Source of the DNA: JAVVHE01 sp038238915
GTDB taxonomy: Bacteria; Pseudomonadota; Alphaproteobacteria; Sphingomonadales; Sphingomonadaceae
Direction: 5' to 3'
NCBI GenBank assembly: GCA_038238915.1
Contig: JBBSFH010000007.1
Location: 1-64,000, forward strand
Length of the DNA: 64,000 nucleotides
In this document: one piece after another, positions 35,176 to 43,747 of the stretch
Layout: each line of letters begins with the position of its first letter
Numbering within the stretch: the first letter of the stretch is position 1
Notes under the pieces: generated by a model
What the model saw: only the letters and a program-made list of their open reading frames with translations
Told to the model about the DNA's origin: nothing
Database searches by the model: none
Program-made: the position numbers and the translations under genes

Positions 35176-35628
35176 TCACTTGGCCCAGGAGCCATTCCCA
35201 ACAGCCGCGCGCGGCTGGGCGGGAATGATCGGCTGCATCATGCGCGCGAGCGCGGTGAAGCCGACGACGATAGCGCCAAGCATCGCGAACGCCTGCTGCC
35301 AACCTTCGGACGACATCGTCAGCGCAATGATCCCATGCGCTGCATTGAAGCCCGCGACCGCAGCAGGTGCCGCGAACAGCAATGCGACCGTGACGCGGAC
35401 GAGCGTTGAAGGCGCGAATGTCAGCGCGAGCTGGCCGAAGAGCAGCGTCGCCAGCCCCACGACGATGCCGATCGCGATCGCGCCGAGCGGCCCCGCTCCC
35501 GAGTGGAATGCGGCCATGCCCACTGTCAGGCCCGCAAAGAACGGCAGCGCGAAGACGGCAAGATTGAACAGCACCCAACATATCGCGCCAAGTACCGCGA
35601 AGGAGGCCAGGATTCCAAAGATGATCAT
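35176..35628 (-). CDS. Small integral membrane protein, unknown function
   Basis: A 150-residue protein with four to five hydrophobic segments: MIIFGILASFAVLGAICWVL, FALPFFAGLTVGMAAFHSG, GAIAIGIVVGLATLLFGQLA, and VALLFAAPAAVAGFNAAHGI followed by FAMLGAIVVGFTALARMM. Homologous small membrane proteins recur on sphingomonad ICEs between DUF736 and DUF2493 genes, but no role is known. The ATG at 35628 begins directly at the first membrane segment. Confidence 0.75.
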   Translation of the reverse strand: MIIFGILASFAVLGAICWVLFNLAVFALPFFAGLTVGMAAFHSGAGPLGAIAIGIVVGLATLLFGQLALTFAPSTLVRVTVALLFAAPAAVAGFNAAHGIIALTMSSEGWQQAFAMLGAIVVGFTALARMMQPIIPAQPRAAVGNGSWAK

Positions 35629-35765
35629 CGGTGCACTCCATTATAAGCAGGAATGGTCGCGACTTCGCTACTACCGAGCGCATACCAGATGCGGGCGGCT
35701 GATGCGACAGTGAAAGCGAAAAGCTGCGCGTCGTCGATTGTTGAACGAGCGGATTCGAACGGGGT

Positions 35766-36707
35766 TCACGCCCCGCCACCCTTCCGGAAGTCGAACAGCG
35801 GGATCCCCATCTTGCGAGCCTTGTCGGCGAGATTGTCGACGATGCCGGTGCCGGGAAAAAGGACGATGCCGATCGGGAGAACGTCAAGGATCGCGTCGTT
35901 GCGCTTGAACGGGGCGGCGTTCTTGTAGCGATTGAAGTCGGGCTTGAAGGCGACCTGCACGACCTTGCGGTTGTCGGCCCAACAGGCGGCGATGCGCTCG
36001 GCGCCCTTGGGCGAGCCCCCGTGCAGAAGCACCATTCCGGGATGCTTGGCGTGCACCCGGTCGAGTGCGGCCCAGATCGCCGTGTGATCGTTGCAGGCAT
36101 AGCCACCCATGAAGGCAACCTTGGGACCGGCGGGTAGCATCACCTCGGTCTCGGACCGGCGCTTGGCGGCGAGGTAATCGCGGCTGTCGACGATCGCCGA
36201 GGTGAGCAGCTTGCGGTTGACCATCGATCCTGCGCGCGGACGCCAAGGTTGGAGCGCGTGGACCTGGAAGTGCTCGGCCGCCTGGTCGCGCATCAGTTCG
36301 AACGCGTCGCGACGTTCAATGAGCGTCATACCCTGGTCGAGCAATCGCTCGAGTTCGACCGAGCGGACCTCGGAGCCGTCCTGGTCGCGCTGGCTGCGTC
36401 GCTGCGCCTGCTCGTTGTCGTCGAGATCGCGTTCGATCCGGCTGGCAGCGCGGTGGAACAGGTTGACGGTCCCCCAGAGCAAGTCCTCGAGATCGGGTTC
36501 GAGGCGCGTGTCGATCATCGTCGAGACGAGTGAGTCGAAGATGTCGGACAGCGCGGACTGGATGCTGTGCTCCTCGGGGAGCGGCCGGGTGTCGGGTTCG
36601 TCCCGGAAGGGACGGTGGCCGTAGAGCTGGAGTTCGGTGAGCAGCGAGGCGGTCGGAGACTCGGCGTGCGGCGGTTCGTGGTCGGAGCGGTCGGTGTCGG
36701 TCGTCAT
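35766..36707 (-). CDS. DUF2493 (SLOG-type) protein
   Basis: A 313-residue protein. The N-terminal half is acidic and helical (ALSDIFDSLVSTMIDTRLEP). The C-terminal 130 residues are the DUF2493 domain, a SLOG-like nucleotide-binding fold: KVAFMGGYACNDHTAIWAAL, GMVLLHGGSPKGAERIAACW, and IGIVLFPGTGIVDNLADKAR. The family is typical of conjugative elements and its ligand is unknown. The start ATG at 36707 is preceded by AGGAGG. The upstream region shares sequence and a covarying hairpin with the DUF736 leader. Confidence 0.88.
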   Translation of the reverse strand: MTTDTDRSDHEPPHAESPTASLLTELQLYGHRPFRDEPDTRPLPEEHSIQSALSDIFDSLVSTMIDTRLEPDLEDLLWGTVNLFHRAASRIERDLDDNEQAQRRSQRDQDGSEVRSVELERLLDQGMTLIERRDAFELMRDQAAEHFQVHALQPWRPRAGSMVNRKLLTSAIVDSRDYLAAKRRSETEVMLPAGPKVAFMGGYACNDHTAIWAALDRVHAKHPGMVLLHGGSPKGAERIAACWADNRKVVQVAFKPDFNRYKNAAPFKRNDAILDVLPIGIVLFPGTGIVDNLADKARKMGIPLFDFRKGGGA

Positions 36708-37090
36708 GGCGATGTGCCTCCTGGCTTGGCGACCGCGCCCATCGCGGCCTTCGCAGGCCACGGAAGACCGGGGGCGGCCCGGGCCTGCACCGAAGGGCGT
36801 CAGCCCGCACGGCCGCAGCGAAGCGAAGGACGGCGGAGGGCGGCTATTTTGCCTCGCGAGGAATGACGGCACTCATGGGCCCCACGCGGCTTGCCGCGTG
36901 GGTTCGCTGTGGGGTCCCCGCGCGCTTGGCGCGTGGGGGGTGCCGTCAGGGGAAAATAGTCGACCGGAGCCGTTGAGTGCCCGGGCCGCTTCCGGTCCGA
37001 TCGCCCTCTCAGAAGGCTGTAGGCGCGGTTCTCTTAGCCAGGCGGGCGTATGCTGACGGGCGACACCAATATCGCTCCGAGCACCCGCCA
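36708..37090. other. Long leader of the DUF2493 gene and gap to the toprim gene
   Basis: About 380 bases without a gene. It contains CCGCGCCCATCGCGGCCT, shared with the DUF736 leader, and structured element 2 at 36844-36959. Nothing was recognised between 36960 and the toprim stop at 37091. Confidence 0.5.
36844..36959 (-). promoter_or_regulatory. Structured leader element 2 (DUF2493)
   Basis: In the transcribed sense: CTATTTT, CCCC, TGACGGCA, a long loop, TGCCGTCA, TTCCTCGCGAGGC, AAAATAG. The constant blocks equal those of element 1, while both outer arms changed together. The loop holds two further strong hairpins (CCCCACGCGC/GCGCGGGG type at 36912-36938 and CCCACGCGGC/GCCGCGTGGG at 36881-36902). 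It lies about 140 bases upstream of the DUF2493 start. Confidence 0.6.
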
Positions 37091-38146
37091 TCATCCCGTG
37101 CATCGGTCGATTGCCTGCGGAACCCAGAACCGCGCCACGTCCTCCGGGGCGAGCTGCACCCGGATCGCCGCCGCGAGCGCATCGATGCCGAGCCGTGTCA
37201 GATCGTCGTTGAAGTCGCCGAGGCTGGGTGTGAGCGTCAGCGCCTCGACCCCCACGGCCTCTGCGCGTCCGGTCAGCGTTTCCGCCGCGTGCTTGCCCGC
37301 GGGATCGTTGTCGCGGGCAATGTAGAGACGGCGCAGTGACGCTGGTAGCGCGAGCGCGGCGAGGTGCGCGGACGACAGTGCGGCAATGGTCGGCAGGGTG
37401 GGCATGATCTGTCGTAGCGACAGCATCGTCTCGATGCCTTCGCCGGCGGCCAAGGTGTCTGTTGCCACGCCAAAGCGCACGCCGTTGCCGAGAAGATGAC
37501 CCATCGCCCGCCTCGGCGTCGCGACGGGTGCCTTGGCGCTTTCCGACGGGTCGAGCCAGGTGCGGTGCGCGCCGGTGATCGTGCCATCGAGATCGGTAAC
37601 GGCTGCGACGATCGCGGGCCAGGCGGTGCGCGTGCCGTCCGCGTCGTCCGCGTCGGGGCGGTAGTAGCAGCGCGGGTGGAAGCGCAGCGCCTTGCAATCG
37701 CGTAAAGCCGCAATCCCGCGTGTCCGCAGATACGTCTCGGCGACAGTGTGCAAAATCGGCTTCGACATCGCGAACAGGCGTCGTGCCGCTTCAGGCGATC
37801 CCGTCGGCACGGGTAGGAGCGGCGGTTTCGCCTCGGGCTGCGGCAAGCTCAGAAAGTCGCGCGCTTCGTCGAGCGTTTCGCGCAGGGACCGCAGCCTGCG
37901 GCCGGCGGCAATCAAATCGAGCAGATCGCCGTGCTCGCCGGTGGCGGCGTCGCGCCAGTGGCCCGCCGCACCGCGCCCGCTCGTCGGTCCGTGCAGGCGT
38001 ACATAGAGGCTACGTCCAGGGCTATCGTCGACATCGCCGGCAAGCCAGTAGCGACCCGCCCGACGCCCGCTGGGCAGGTAATGGCGGCAGACCGCCTCGG
38101 CGTGACCCGCGAGCTTGTTCGCCAGTTCGGACGCGGTGTCGGCCAC
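37091..38146 (-). CDS. Toprim-domain protein (DUF7146 type)
   Basis: A 351-residue primase/topoisomerase-like protein. The N-terminal half has CRHYLPSGRRAGRYWLAGDV and a KPILHTVAETYLRTRGI segment typical of ICE toprim proteins. The toprim core follows with TLAAGEGIETMLSLRQIMPT (acidic Glu) and RLYIARDNDPAGKHAAETL (DxD). The GTG start at 38146 is supported by GGAGG six bases upstream. It may prime the incoming single strand after transfer. An intrinsic terminator separates it from parB-like upstream. Confidence 0.87.
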   Translation of the reverse strand: MADTASELANKLAGHAEAVCRHYLPSGRRAGRYWLAGDVDDSPGRSLYVRLHGPTSGRGAAGHWRDAATGEHGDLLDLIAAGRRLRSLRETLDEARDFLSLPQPEAKPPLLPVPTGSPEAARRLFAMSKPILHTVAETYLRTRGIAALRDCKALRFHPRCYYRPDADDADGTRTAWPAIVAAVTDLDGTITGAHRTWLDPSESAKAPVATPRRAMGHLLGNGVRFGVATDTLAAGEGIETMLSLRQIMPTLPTIAALSSAHLAALALPASLRRLYIARDNDPAGKHAAETLTGRAEAVGVEALTLTPSLGDFNDDLTRLGIDALAAAIRVQLAPEDVARFWVPQAIDRCTG

Positions 38147-38160
38147 AGCATCCTCCGTGA

Positions 38161-38188
38161 AAAAGGCCCGCCCCGAAAGAGGCGGGCC
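38161..38188 (-). terminator. Intrinsic terminator after the ParB-like gene
   Basis: On the minus strand GGCCCGCC, an 8-base loop TCTTTCGG, then GGCGGGCC are followed by TTTTT. This is a textbook rho-independent terminator between the stop at 38212 and the toprim start at 38146. Confidence 0.88.
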
Positions 38189-38211
38189 GAGGTTGCTGGA
38201 GTGGCGAGGTG

Positions 38212-40347
38212 TTACTCGGCGGCGATCGCGAGGTGTTCGAAGGCCACCTGGTCATCTTCGGCCGACGGCTCGGGATCGACCATGGCCGGTTCGCCGTCGA
38301 TTGCCGCCGATTGATCGACGGTTGCGTCGACGATGGTCATTGCGCCCGTTTCGACCGGTGCGTCGGACATTTGAGCGGGGCCGCCCGGCGTGCGCAACGG
38401 CTCGGGCAGCCAGCCCGAGTTCGCAAGCAGCACCGAGGCCTCCTCCACCATCGCATCCTTCTTGAGATCGACGATGCGCTCGGCGTCCGCCTCGCCCCGC
38501 CCCTCGCGCACCGCCTGGACGATGCGCGCCTTGGTCACGCGACCGAGAAACGTGTCGGCGGTCGCGCGCCAGCCAGCGGCGACCATGTCGAGATCGACCG
38601 CCCGCGCCAGCCGATCGGCGTGTGCGAGCGCCTTTGGCCGTCGGTTCCACGCCTCGTGCACCGCATTGACGCTCTGCCCGACGCAATGCGCGAGCAGCTT
38701 GGCACGGAGCTCGGGGTCGAAGCCCGCCAGCGCATCCCATAGCTCGGTCGGGTTGGCGGGTAGTTCGGCTTGCAACGTCTCCCGCCGCGCCTCGATCGAC
38801 CGCGCCGAGGCGCTGTCGTTCAGCCCCGGTGCCTGCGTACCAAACGCGACCGACTTCGCCGCGATCTCGACGCAGCTGTCCTGCGCGTAGAGGTAGAAGG
38901 TCTGCAGGCAGAGCGTGTGCAGCACGGCCAAGTAGGCGACGTCGGGATGCGATCCGACCGCATCGCGCAGCGCCAGCGTGCGGTGCGCGGTCAGTTCGGT
39001 CAGCAGCCGGTCGGGGATCGGCTTCAAGCCTTCGTCCTCCTCGCGTACGTCTGCGGTCGCGACCTCTTCGGATGCGGCTACGTCGTCGTTGTCGGCGCGT
39101 GCCGTCGGCCGCTGACCGCCCGCGTCGTTCTCGCCTTCAACCCCGGCGGGCTGCTCGGGTTCGATCGGCAGTTCGTCCTCGGGCCGCACGTAGCCGCGCT
39201 CGATCCTGAGCGCACCGTCGGCGTCGATGCTGACGAACGCGCCCGCTCGCGCGACCTCGGTGGGGTCGAACGTCAGCGGTGGATGGTCGAGCTCGGCGAG
39301 TGCCGTCTCGATCTCGCCCAGACGCTGCTCGACATCCTGCGGCAGGTCGTCCGAACCCGCATGGCTTTCTTCGATCCCCGCCAGTTCGGCGTGAAGCGCG
39401 TCGTGCTCGGTCTGTTGTGCGTCGGTGAGCGGGACCGCGTCGCCGCGCAGCTGCCGCAAGCCGAAAACGTGACCGTAGGCGAAGTCGGGCGCGACCTCGG
39501 TCCACTTCCAACCCTCGCCCTGCACCACGATCGCCTCGTCGCGCAGCCGCTCGGAAACCATCAGGTCGAGCAAGCCCGCGTCTTGCAGCCAGCCGCCGTC
39601 GTCGGTTTGGAACAGGTCGCGCAGGATCGTGCCGCCCGCCTCGGCATAGGCGTCGAGGCCGACGAAGCGCGCGCGCTTGTCGCTGGCGCGCACCGCGCCC
39701 TCGGTCAGCATTCGGCGGATGTGATAGGCCTCTTTGGTGTAGCTCGTCGCCAACCGCTCGAACACCTGCTCCTGGCGCTCATGATCGGCGTTGACGGTGA
39801 ACGCCATCAGCTGGTCGAGCGTCATGCCGTCCTCGGCATAGGCATCGAGCAACTTCGGGCTGACCGCAGCGAGCCGAAGCCGCTGCTTGACCACGGACGG
39901 AGCGACGAAGAACGCCGCCGCGATCTCCTCCTCCGATTGGCCTTTCTCGCGTAGCGCCAGAAATGCCCGGAACTGGTCGAGCGGGTGCAGCGCCAAACGC
40001 TGGACGTTCTCGGCGAGGCTGTCCTCCTCGGCGAGGCCGTCGGTGCGGATCACGCAGGGGATCGGTGCAGTCTTGGCCAGTCGGCGCTGCTTTACGAGGA
40101 GTTCGAGCGCGCGGAAGCGTCGCCCGCCCGCCGGGATTTCGTAAATGCCCGTCTTGGCGCCGCTCTCATCGAGCAGAGGCCGGACCGTGATGCTCTGCAG
40201 CATCGTGTGCCGGGCGATGTCCTCGGCGAGTTCCTCGATCCCGACGCCCGCCCGGACGTGGCGGACGTTCGATTGGGACAGGACCAGCTTGTCGAACGGA
40301 ATATCGCGCGACTGGCTGAGCGCGATCTTGGGTTGGGCTCGGGTCAT
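38212..40347 (-). CDS. ParB/RepB nuclease-domain protein, ICE type
   Basis: A 711-residue protein. The N-terminal ParB domain has IPFDKLVLSQSNVRHVRAGV, the box IYEIPAGGRRFRALELLVKQ, EDSLAENVQRLALHPLDQFR, then a KorB/ParB-type helix-turn-helix (SEEEIAAAFFVAPSVVKQRL). The long C-terminal part is acidic in the middle and resembles the large ParB-like proteins of alphaproteobacterial plasmids and ICEs. It may act in DNA protection or gene control rather than in simple partition. A hairpin ending 14 bases before the ATG (40361-40404) is shared with the DUF932 gene. Confidence 0.9.
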   Translation of the reverse strand: MTRAQPKIALSQSRDIPFDKLVLSQSNVRHVRAGVGIEELAEDIARHTMLQSITVRPLLDESGAKTGIYEIPAGGRRFRALELLVKQRRLAKTAPIPCVIRTDGLAEEDSLAENVQRLALHPLDQFRAFLALREKGQSEEEIAAAFFVAPSVVKQRLRLAAVSPKLLDAYAEDGMTLDQLMAFTVNADHERQEQVFERLATSYTKEAYHIRRMLTEGAVRASDKRARFVGLDAYAEAGGTILRDLFQTDDGGWLQDAGLLDLMVSERLRDEAIVVQGEGWKWTEVAPDFAYGHVFGLRQLRGDAVPLTDAQQTEHDALHAELAGIEESHAGSDDLPQDVEQRLGEIETALAELDHPPLTFDPTEVARAGAFVSIDADGALRIERGYVRPEDELPIEPEQPAGVEGENDAGGQRPTARADNDDVAASEEVATADVREEDEGLKPIPDRLLTELTAHRTLALRDAVGSHPDVAYLAVLHTLCLQTFYLYAQDSCVEIAAKSVAFGTQAPGLNDSASARSIEARRETLQAELPANPTELWDALAGFDPELRAKLLAHCVGQSVNAVHEAWNRRPKALAHADRLARAVDLDMVAAGWRATADTFLGRVTKARIVQAVREGRGEADAERIVDLKKDAMVEEASVLLANSGWLPEPLRTPGGPAQMSDAPVETGAMTIVDATVDQSAAIDGEPAMVDPEPSAEDDQVAFEHLAIAAE

Positions 40348-40360
40348 GGACTGATCTCCG

Positions 40361-40404
40361 TGACGGGCTGGCCGGGAGCCTCTCTCTCGGCCTCCTGCCC
40401 GTCA
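40361..40404 (-). promoter_or_regulatory. Conserved leader hairpin (ParB-like gene)
   Basis: Transcribed sense: outer arm TGACGGGC with GCCCGTCA, inner arm GGCCG with CGGCC, and apical AGAGAGAGGCTCC. The hairpin ends 13 bases before the ATG with a GGAG Shine-Dalgarno in between. The DUF932 gene has the same layout with compensating changes (43622-43664). Confidence 0.65.
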
Positions 40405-40503
40405 CGAAGCGCAGCGCCGACCTTTTCCTCTCAAAGCCGCCGAAGCGGGGAGGGCGGGTTGGCATGGAAGCTTCCGTTTGTGGCGCTGCTGTCACTTACT
40501 TAG

Positions 40504-40515
40504 GAATTGCAATTC
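40504..40515. promoter_or_regulatory. 12-bp palindrome upstream of the ParB-like gene
   Basis: GAATTGCAATTC is a perfect inverted repeat in a locally A/T-rich stretch about 160 bases upstream of the start. It could be an operator, but there is no second copy in the window to support that. Confidence 0.3.
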
Positions 40516-40594
40516 TGGACGGTATGGCAGCTTGGGACCCCATTCAAGACACTTCAATCACCCCGCAAATACACCTGTGGGAGGCCATTCACTG

Positions 40595-41842
40595 CTAGCT
40601 GGCGCGCATGACCTCGACCGTTAGATGCGACAGCGAGGGGACGCGCGCGAGCCGTTCCCGGTAGAAGGAGGCGTCCCGCGGCAGTCGGGTCACGACCGAG
40701 ATTATCGCCCCAAGGTGACCGGGACCAAGCCGCCACAGGTGGAGATCGCTCAGGCGGTCGCCGTCCGCTTCGACGACCCGGCGAATAGCCGCCTCGACCT
40801 TCCGGTCGGGGTTCATGTCGAGGAGGATTGCCCCAGTGTCGCGGATCAGCCCGTAGGACCAGCTGGCGATGACGATCGCACCGACAATCCCGGCGAGCGG
40901 GTCCATCCACAGCCAGCCAAAAGATTGGGCGAGCAGCAGTCCGACGATGACCATCACCGACACGGCCGCGTCGGCGACGACGTGAATGACGGCGGCGCGC
41001 ATGTTGTTATCGCGGTGCGCAACCCCCTTCGCGTCATGGCCGTGATCGTGTTCCTCGAACTCGACCGGATAGGCCGCGCCGCCGATCCGCAGCGTCGCAG
41101 TAAACGCGTGCGGTTCAGGAATTTTGTGCGTGCTTTGCAGAAAGCCGCCGTGACCGATCATCGCGAAGCTCTGTCGGGAACCGCTTGGCCGGACCGTTTC
41201 GATCGAGATCGTGGCGGCATCGAGCGCCTGCCCGCTTTCTACATGGAGACGAAAAACGGGTGGGTGATTATCCTCGAAGACGCTTAGCGTCAGCTCGGCA
41301 TCATGTGTCGTGATCTTGTGCGTTTCATCGTGCGCCGCATGATCCTCACCATTCGCGTGGCTATGCCCGTGACCGTGATGGTGGTGGTGACCCCCACGCG
41401 ACAGGAGCCATGCCGACACGACGTTGACGCCCAGACCGAGCGCCGCGATCGGGATCGCCTCGCGAAAGTGGATCGGCACCGGCGAGATGAAGCGGATAAT
41501 CGCCTCATAACCGATCAACAGTGCGATCATCGCCAGCACGATCGCACTCGTGAAGCCGGCGAGGTCGCCGAGCTTGCCGGTGCCGAACGTGAAGCGGTCA
41601 TCCCCAGCATATTTGCGCGAGTAGGTGTAGGCGAGCGCCGCGAGCAGCAGCGCCCCCGCATGCGTACTCATATGCAGCCCGTCGGCGATCAGCGCTATCG
41701 ACCCGAACGCCCAGCCCCCAACAATTTCCAGCACCATCATAGCGCCGCAGAGCCAGATCACCGCCCAAGTCCGGCGTTCGGCGCTATGGTGCTGTTCACC
41801 GAGGAAGACGTGGCTGTGACCGGATATGACTGTGCCGTTCAT
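40595..41842 (-). CDS. dmeF: Co(II)/Ni(II) efflux transporter DmeF (CDF family)
   Basis: A 415-residue cation diffusion facilitator. It has the DmeF type of organisation: an N-terminal HSHVFLGEQHHSAERRTWAV, six membrane helices with the metal-binding AFGSIALIADGLHMSTHAGA, and a His-rich cytoplasmic loop between helices IV and V (HHHHHGHGHSHANGEDHAAH). Next come RAAVIHVVADAAVSVMVIVG and the C-terminal cytoplasmic domain (ILLDMNPDRKVEAAIRRVVE). It exports cobalt and nickel from the cytoplasm. The ATG at 41842 has GAAGG suitably upstream. It is 11 bases behind dmeR. Confidence 0.93.
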   Translation of the reverse strand: MNGTVISGHSHVFLGEQHHSAERRTWAVIWLCGAMMVLEIVGGWAFGSIALIADGLHMSTHAGALLLAALAYTYSRKYAGDDRFTFGTGKLGDLAGFTSAIVLAMIALLIGYEAIIRFISPVPIHFREAIPIAALGLGVNVVSAWLLSRGGHHHHHGHGHSHANGEDHAAHDETHKITTHDAELTLSVFEDNHPPVFRLHVESGQALDAATISIETVRPSGSRQSFAMIGHGGFLQSTHKIPEPHAFTATLRIGGAAYPVEFEEHDHGHDAKGVAHRDNNMRAAVIHVVADAAVSVMVIVGLLLAQSFGWLWMDPLAGIVGAIVIASWSYGLIRDTGAILLDMNPDRKVEAAIRRVVEADGDRLSDLHLWRLGPGHLGAIISVVTRLPRDASFYRERLARVPSLSHLTVEVMRAS

Positions 41843-41853
41843 CGACGCTGCCT

Positions 41854-42132
41854 TCACTTCAAATAGGTTCGGACGACGCCAAGCAGTTGCTCGACGGCAT
41901 CACCGTTCAAGGCACCGGGATGCGCCTCGGCATCGACCAAGTGCGTCCGCACATGGTCCTCGACGACTTCGGCCATCAAACCCGACATCGCCGCGCGGGT
42001 GCTCGCCAAAAGATGAATAATCTTGTCGCAACCCGCTTCGGCATCGAGCGCGCGCTCGATTGCTTCAACCTGCCCCCGGATGCGACGCACCCGCGCCACG
42101 AGTTTTTGTTGGTTCTGCACCGTGTGTGTCAT
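41854..42132 (-). CDS. dmeR: Metal-sensing repressor DmeR (CsoR/RcnR family)
   Basis: A 92-residue all-helical repressor of the CsoR/RcnR (DUF156) family: VARVRRIRGQVEAIERALDA, then GCDKIIHLLASTRAAMSGLM and EDHVRTHLVD. The His in the N-terminal MTHT, a Cys in EAGCDK, and His residues in the second helix can form the Ni/Co site. It is expected to repress dmeRF and release the DNA when cobalt or nickel binds. The ATG at 42132 gives the usual family length; an ATG five codons upstream is possible. Confidence 0.9.
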   Translation of the reverse strand: MTHTVQNQQKLVARVRRIRGQVEAIERALDAEAGCDKIIHLLASTRAAMSGLMAEVVEDHVRTHLVDAEAHPGALNGDAVEQLLGVVRTYLK

Positions 42133-42398
42133 ATCTCGCCATAGCATAGATCCCTACCCTATAAAAGGTCGGTGACAACCATCGAAACTAATATGCCGGC
42201 CGCGAAGGAACCGCCCTTACGTCTGCGGCAGGGCGCGCAGCTGGGCGGCTAAGACATTAGCGATATGGAGTCTTCTTGAACGCCAGTGCGCCCGAAAGCG
42301 CGACATTCCGCTCTGTCCCCATCGCGGACGTTGGTCCAAGAAACGTCGTAAGTCGGACAGCCGCGAAGTCGGACATGCGGCTCTCACATTCTCCGAAT
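42133..42398. other. Region between dmeR and the DUF932 gene
   Basis: About 270 bases without a gene. Next to dmeR is a probable operator (42144-42160). I recognise nothing in the remaining sequence up to the DUF932 stop. Confidence 0.45.
42144..42160 (-). promoter_or_regulatory. Candidate DmeR operator
   Basis: Transcribed sense ATAGGGTAGGGATCTAT, 12 bases upstream of dmeR. A/T ends flanking a G-tract resemble the sites of CsoR/RcnR repressors. It would overlap the dmeRF promoter. Assignment is by position and resemblance only. Confidence 0.4.
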
Positions 42399-43607
42399 TC
42401 AGCGCGCATCCGCCATCAGCTTGGCGGCCCGCGCCTCCATCTCTAGCCGGGCATCCTGGTGTGGCCTGGCGCGCGCCACCGCCGTGATCCCCTGGACGAA
42501 GTCGAACACGCTCGTGGGTGGGTGGCCTTCCTCGCCGAGTACGGTTGCGATGATCTTCGCGGTCTCGCCTTTGGTGAAGCCGCGCTTGCGCAGGAACGTC
42601 TCGCGGTCCTCGTCGCTGCGCGCGACGATGCGTTCGCGGGCTGCGCGGATGCCGCTGACGAACGCCCCGGGCGAACTATCGGCAAAGCGCGCCAGCGCGG
42701 GCGCGGCCTGGTGCGCGAAGCGGTGCGCTGCGAACTTGCTGTGGCGGATCGACAGCTCCTCGAATCCTTCCGCGCCCCAGATGTTGCGGTTCATGCACAC
42801 CGCCCGCAGGAAGAAGGTCGCCATGCCGAGCGTCTTCGAGCCGACCTCCGAGTTCCAGGCATAGAAGCCCCGGAAGTAAAGATCGGGATCGCCGTTGGGC
42901 AGCTTGCCCGCCTCGATCGGATGAGTGTCGTCAACCAGGAACAGGAACACGTCGCGGTCGCTGGCATAGAGCGTCGTCGTATCCTTAGTCACTTCGACGA
43001 ACGGATTGTGGACCATCGTCGACCAGTCGAGCGTGCCCGGCACCTTCCAGCGCGTATCGCCCACACCATCACCCGCGATCTGCATCACCGCGCCGACCAG
43101 GTCGTGATCCCAGATGCGGCCGTAATCGGGACCGGTCACCGCGCGCAGCTCGACGCGGCCGTCTTCGGCCTCGAGCGTCTTGACCAGCTCGGCCCGGTTC
43201 GACGCCAGCCCATGCTGAAGGTTGATACCCGCCAGCGGCGCGGGAAGCTGGCGAAGGTAGCCTGACGGCGCGCCGACCAGCCCGCACAGCTGGCCGAAGG
43301 ACCAGTGCGTGGGCATCATGGGCGTGTCGCGCCCCGGGATCGCCAGTGCGAGCCGGCTCACGTCGTTGACCTTGGCCTCTACCCGAATTGCCCGGGTCTC
43401 GACCGTGCGCGCGGTAGCGCGCTCGGCGCGGGTGCGCACGGCCTCGTGCAGCGCGCCCAAGGACAAATACCGCTCATCGTCCGGGCGCGAGAACCACTCG
43501 GACGAGACCCGGCCCAAGCGTTCGCCCCGGGAGATGTCCACCTTAAAGCCGCTGGCTACGGGCTTGGGACCGACACTCGCGTCGGGCAATGTCGCATACT
43601 TGATCAT
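42399..43607 (-). CDS. DUF932 (plasmid/phage LGT_TIGR03299-like) protein
   Basis: A 402-residue protein of the DUF932 family found on plasmids, phages and ICEs. Visible are GRVSSEWFSRPDDERYLSLG, THWSFGQLCGLVGAPSGYLR, ELRAVTGPDYGRIWDHDLVG, YFRGFYAWNSEVGSKTLGMA with RAVCMNRNIWGAEG, and RHSKFAAHRFAHQAAPALAR. Its role is unknown; the genes usually lie in the early-expressed part of conjugative elements. The start ATG at 43607 follows GGAGG. Its leader hairpin matches that of the ParB-like gene, suggesting shared control. Confidence 0.88.
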   Translation of the reverse strand: MIKYATLPDASVGPKPVASGFKVDISRGERLGRVSSEWFSRPDDERYLSLGALHEAVRTRAERATARTVETRAIRVEAKVNDVSRLALAIPGRDTPMMPTHWSFGQLCGLVGAPSGYLRQLPAPLAGINLQHGLASNRAELVKTLEAEDGRVELRAVTGPDYGRIWDHDLVGAVMQIAGDGVGDTRWKVPGTLDWSTMVHNPFVEVTKDTTTLYASDRDVFLFLVDDTHPIEAGKLPNGDPDLYFRGFYAWNSEVGSKTLGMATFFLRAVCMNRNIWGAEGFEELSIRHSKFAAHRFAHQAAPALARFADSSPGAFVSGIRAARERIVARSDEDRETFLRKRGFTKGETAKIIATVLGEEGHPPTSVFDFVQGITAVARARPHQDARLEMEARAAKLMADAR

Positions 43608-43621
43608 GTCGAGACCTCCGC

Positions 43622-43664
43622 GACGGAGCAGCCAGGAGACTCTCTCTCGGCTTGCAACTCCGTC
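43622..43664 (-). promoter_or_regulatory. Conserved leader hairpin (DUF932 gene)
   Basis: Transcribed sense: outer arm GACGGAG with CTCCGTC, inner AGCC with GGCT, apical GAGAGAGAGTCTCC. The hairpin ends 14 bases before the ATG with GGAGG in between. Compared with 40361-40404 the outer and inner arms differ but stay complementary, while the apical part is nearly identical. Confidence 0.65.
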
Positions 43665-43747
43665 CCAAAGCCAGCGGCAGCCTCTTCCTCGATCTCCGAT
43701 CTTGCAATGTTCGTCCAACGGACGCACATGGAACTCAGGAGAGCGCA

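Larger units (their letters stand above)
40348..40594. other. Promoter and leader region of the ParB-like gene
   Basis: About 250 bases. Next to the gene is the conserved hairpin (40361-40404). Further out is the perfect palindrome GAATTGCAATTC (40504-40515). The rest, toward the dmeF stop, holds nothing recognised. Confidence 0.5.

Noticed and set aside
34874..36118. 414-residue minus-strand frame over the membrane-protein and DUF2493 genes
   Set aside because: It is an out-of-frame reading of the DUF2493 gene and the membrane-protein gene, both of which show family sequence or membrane segments in their own frames.
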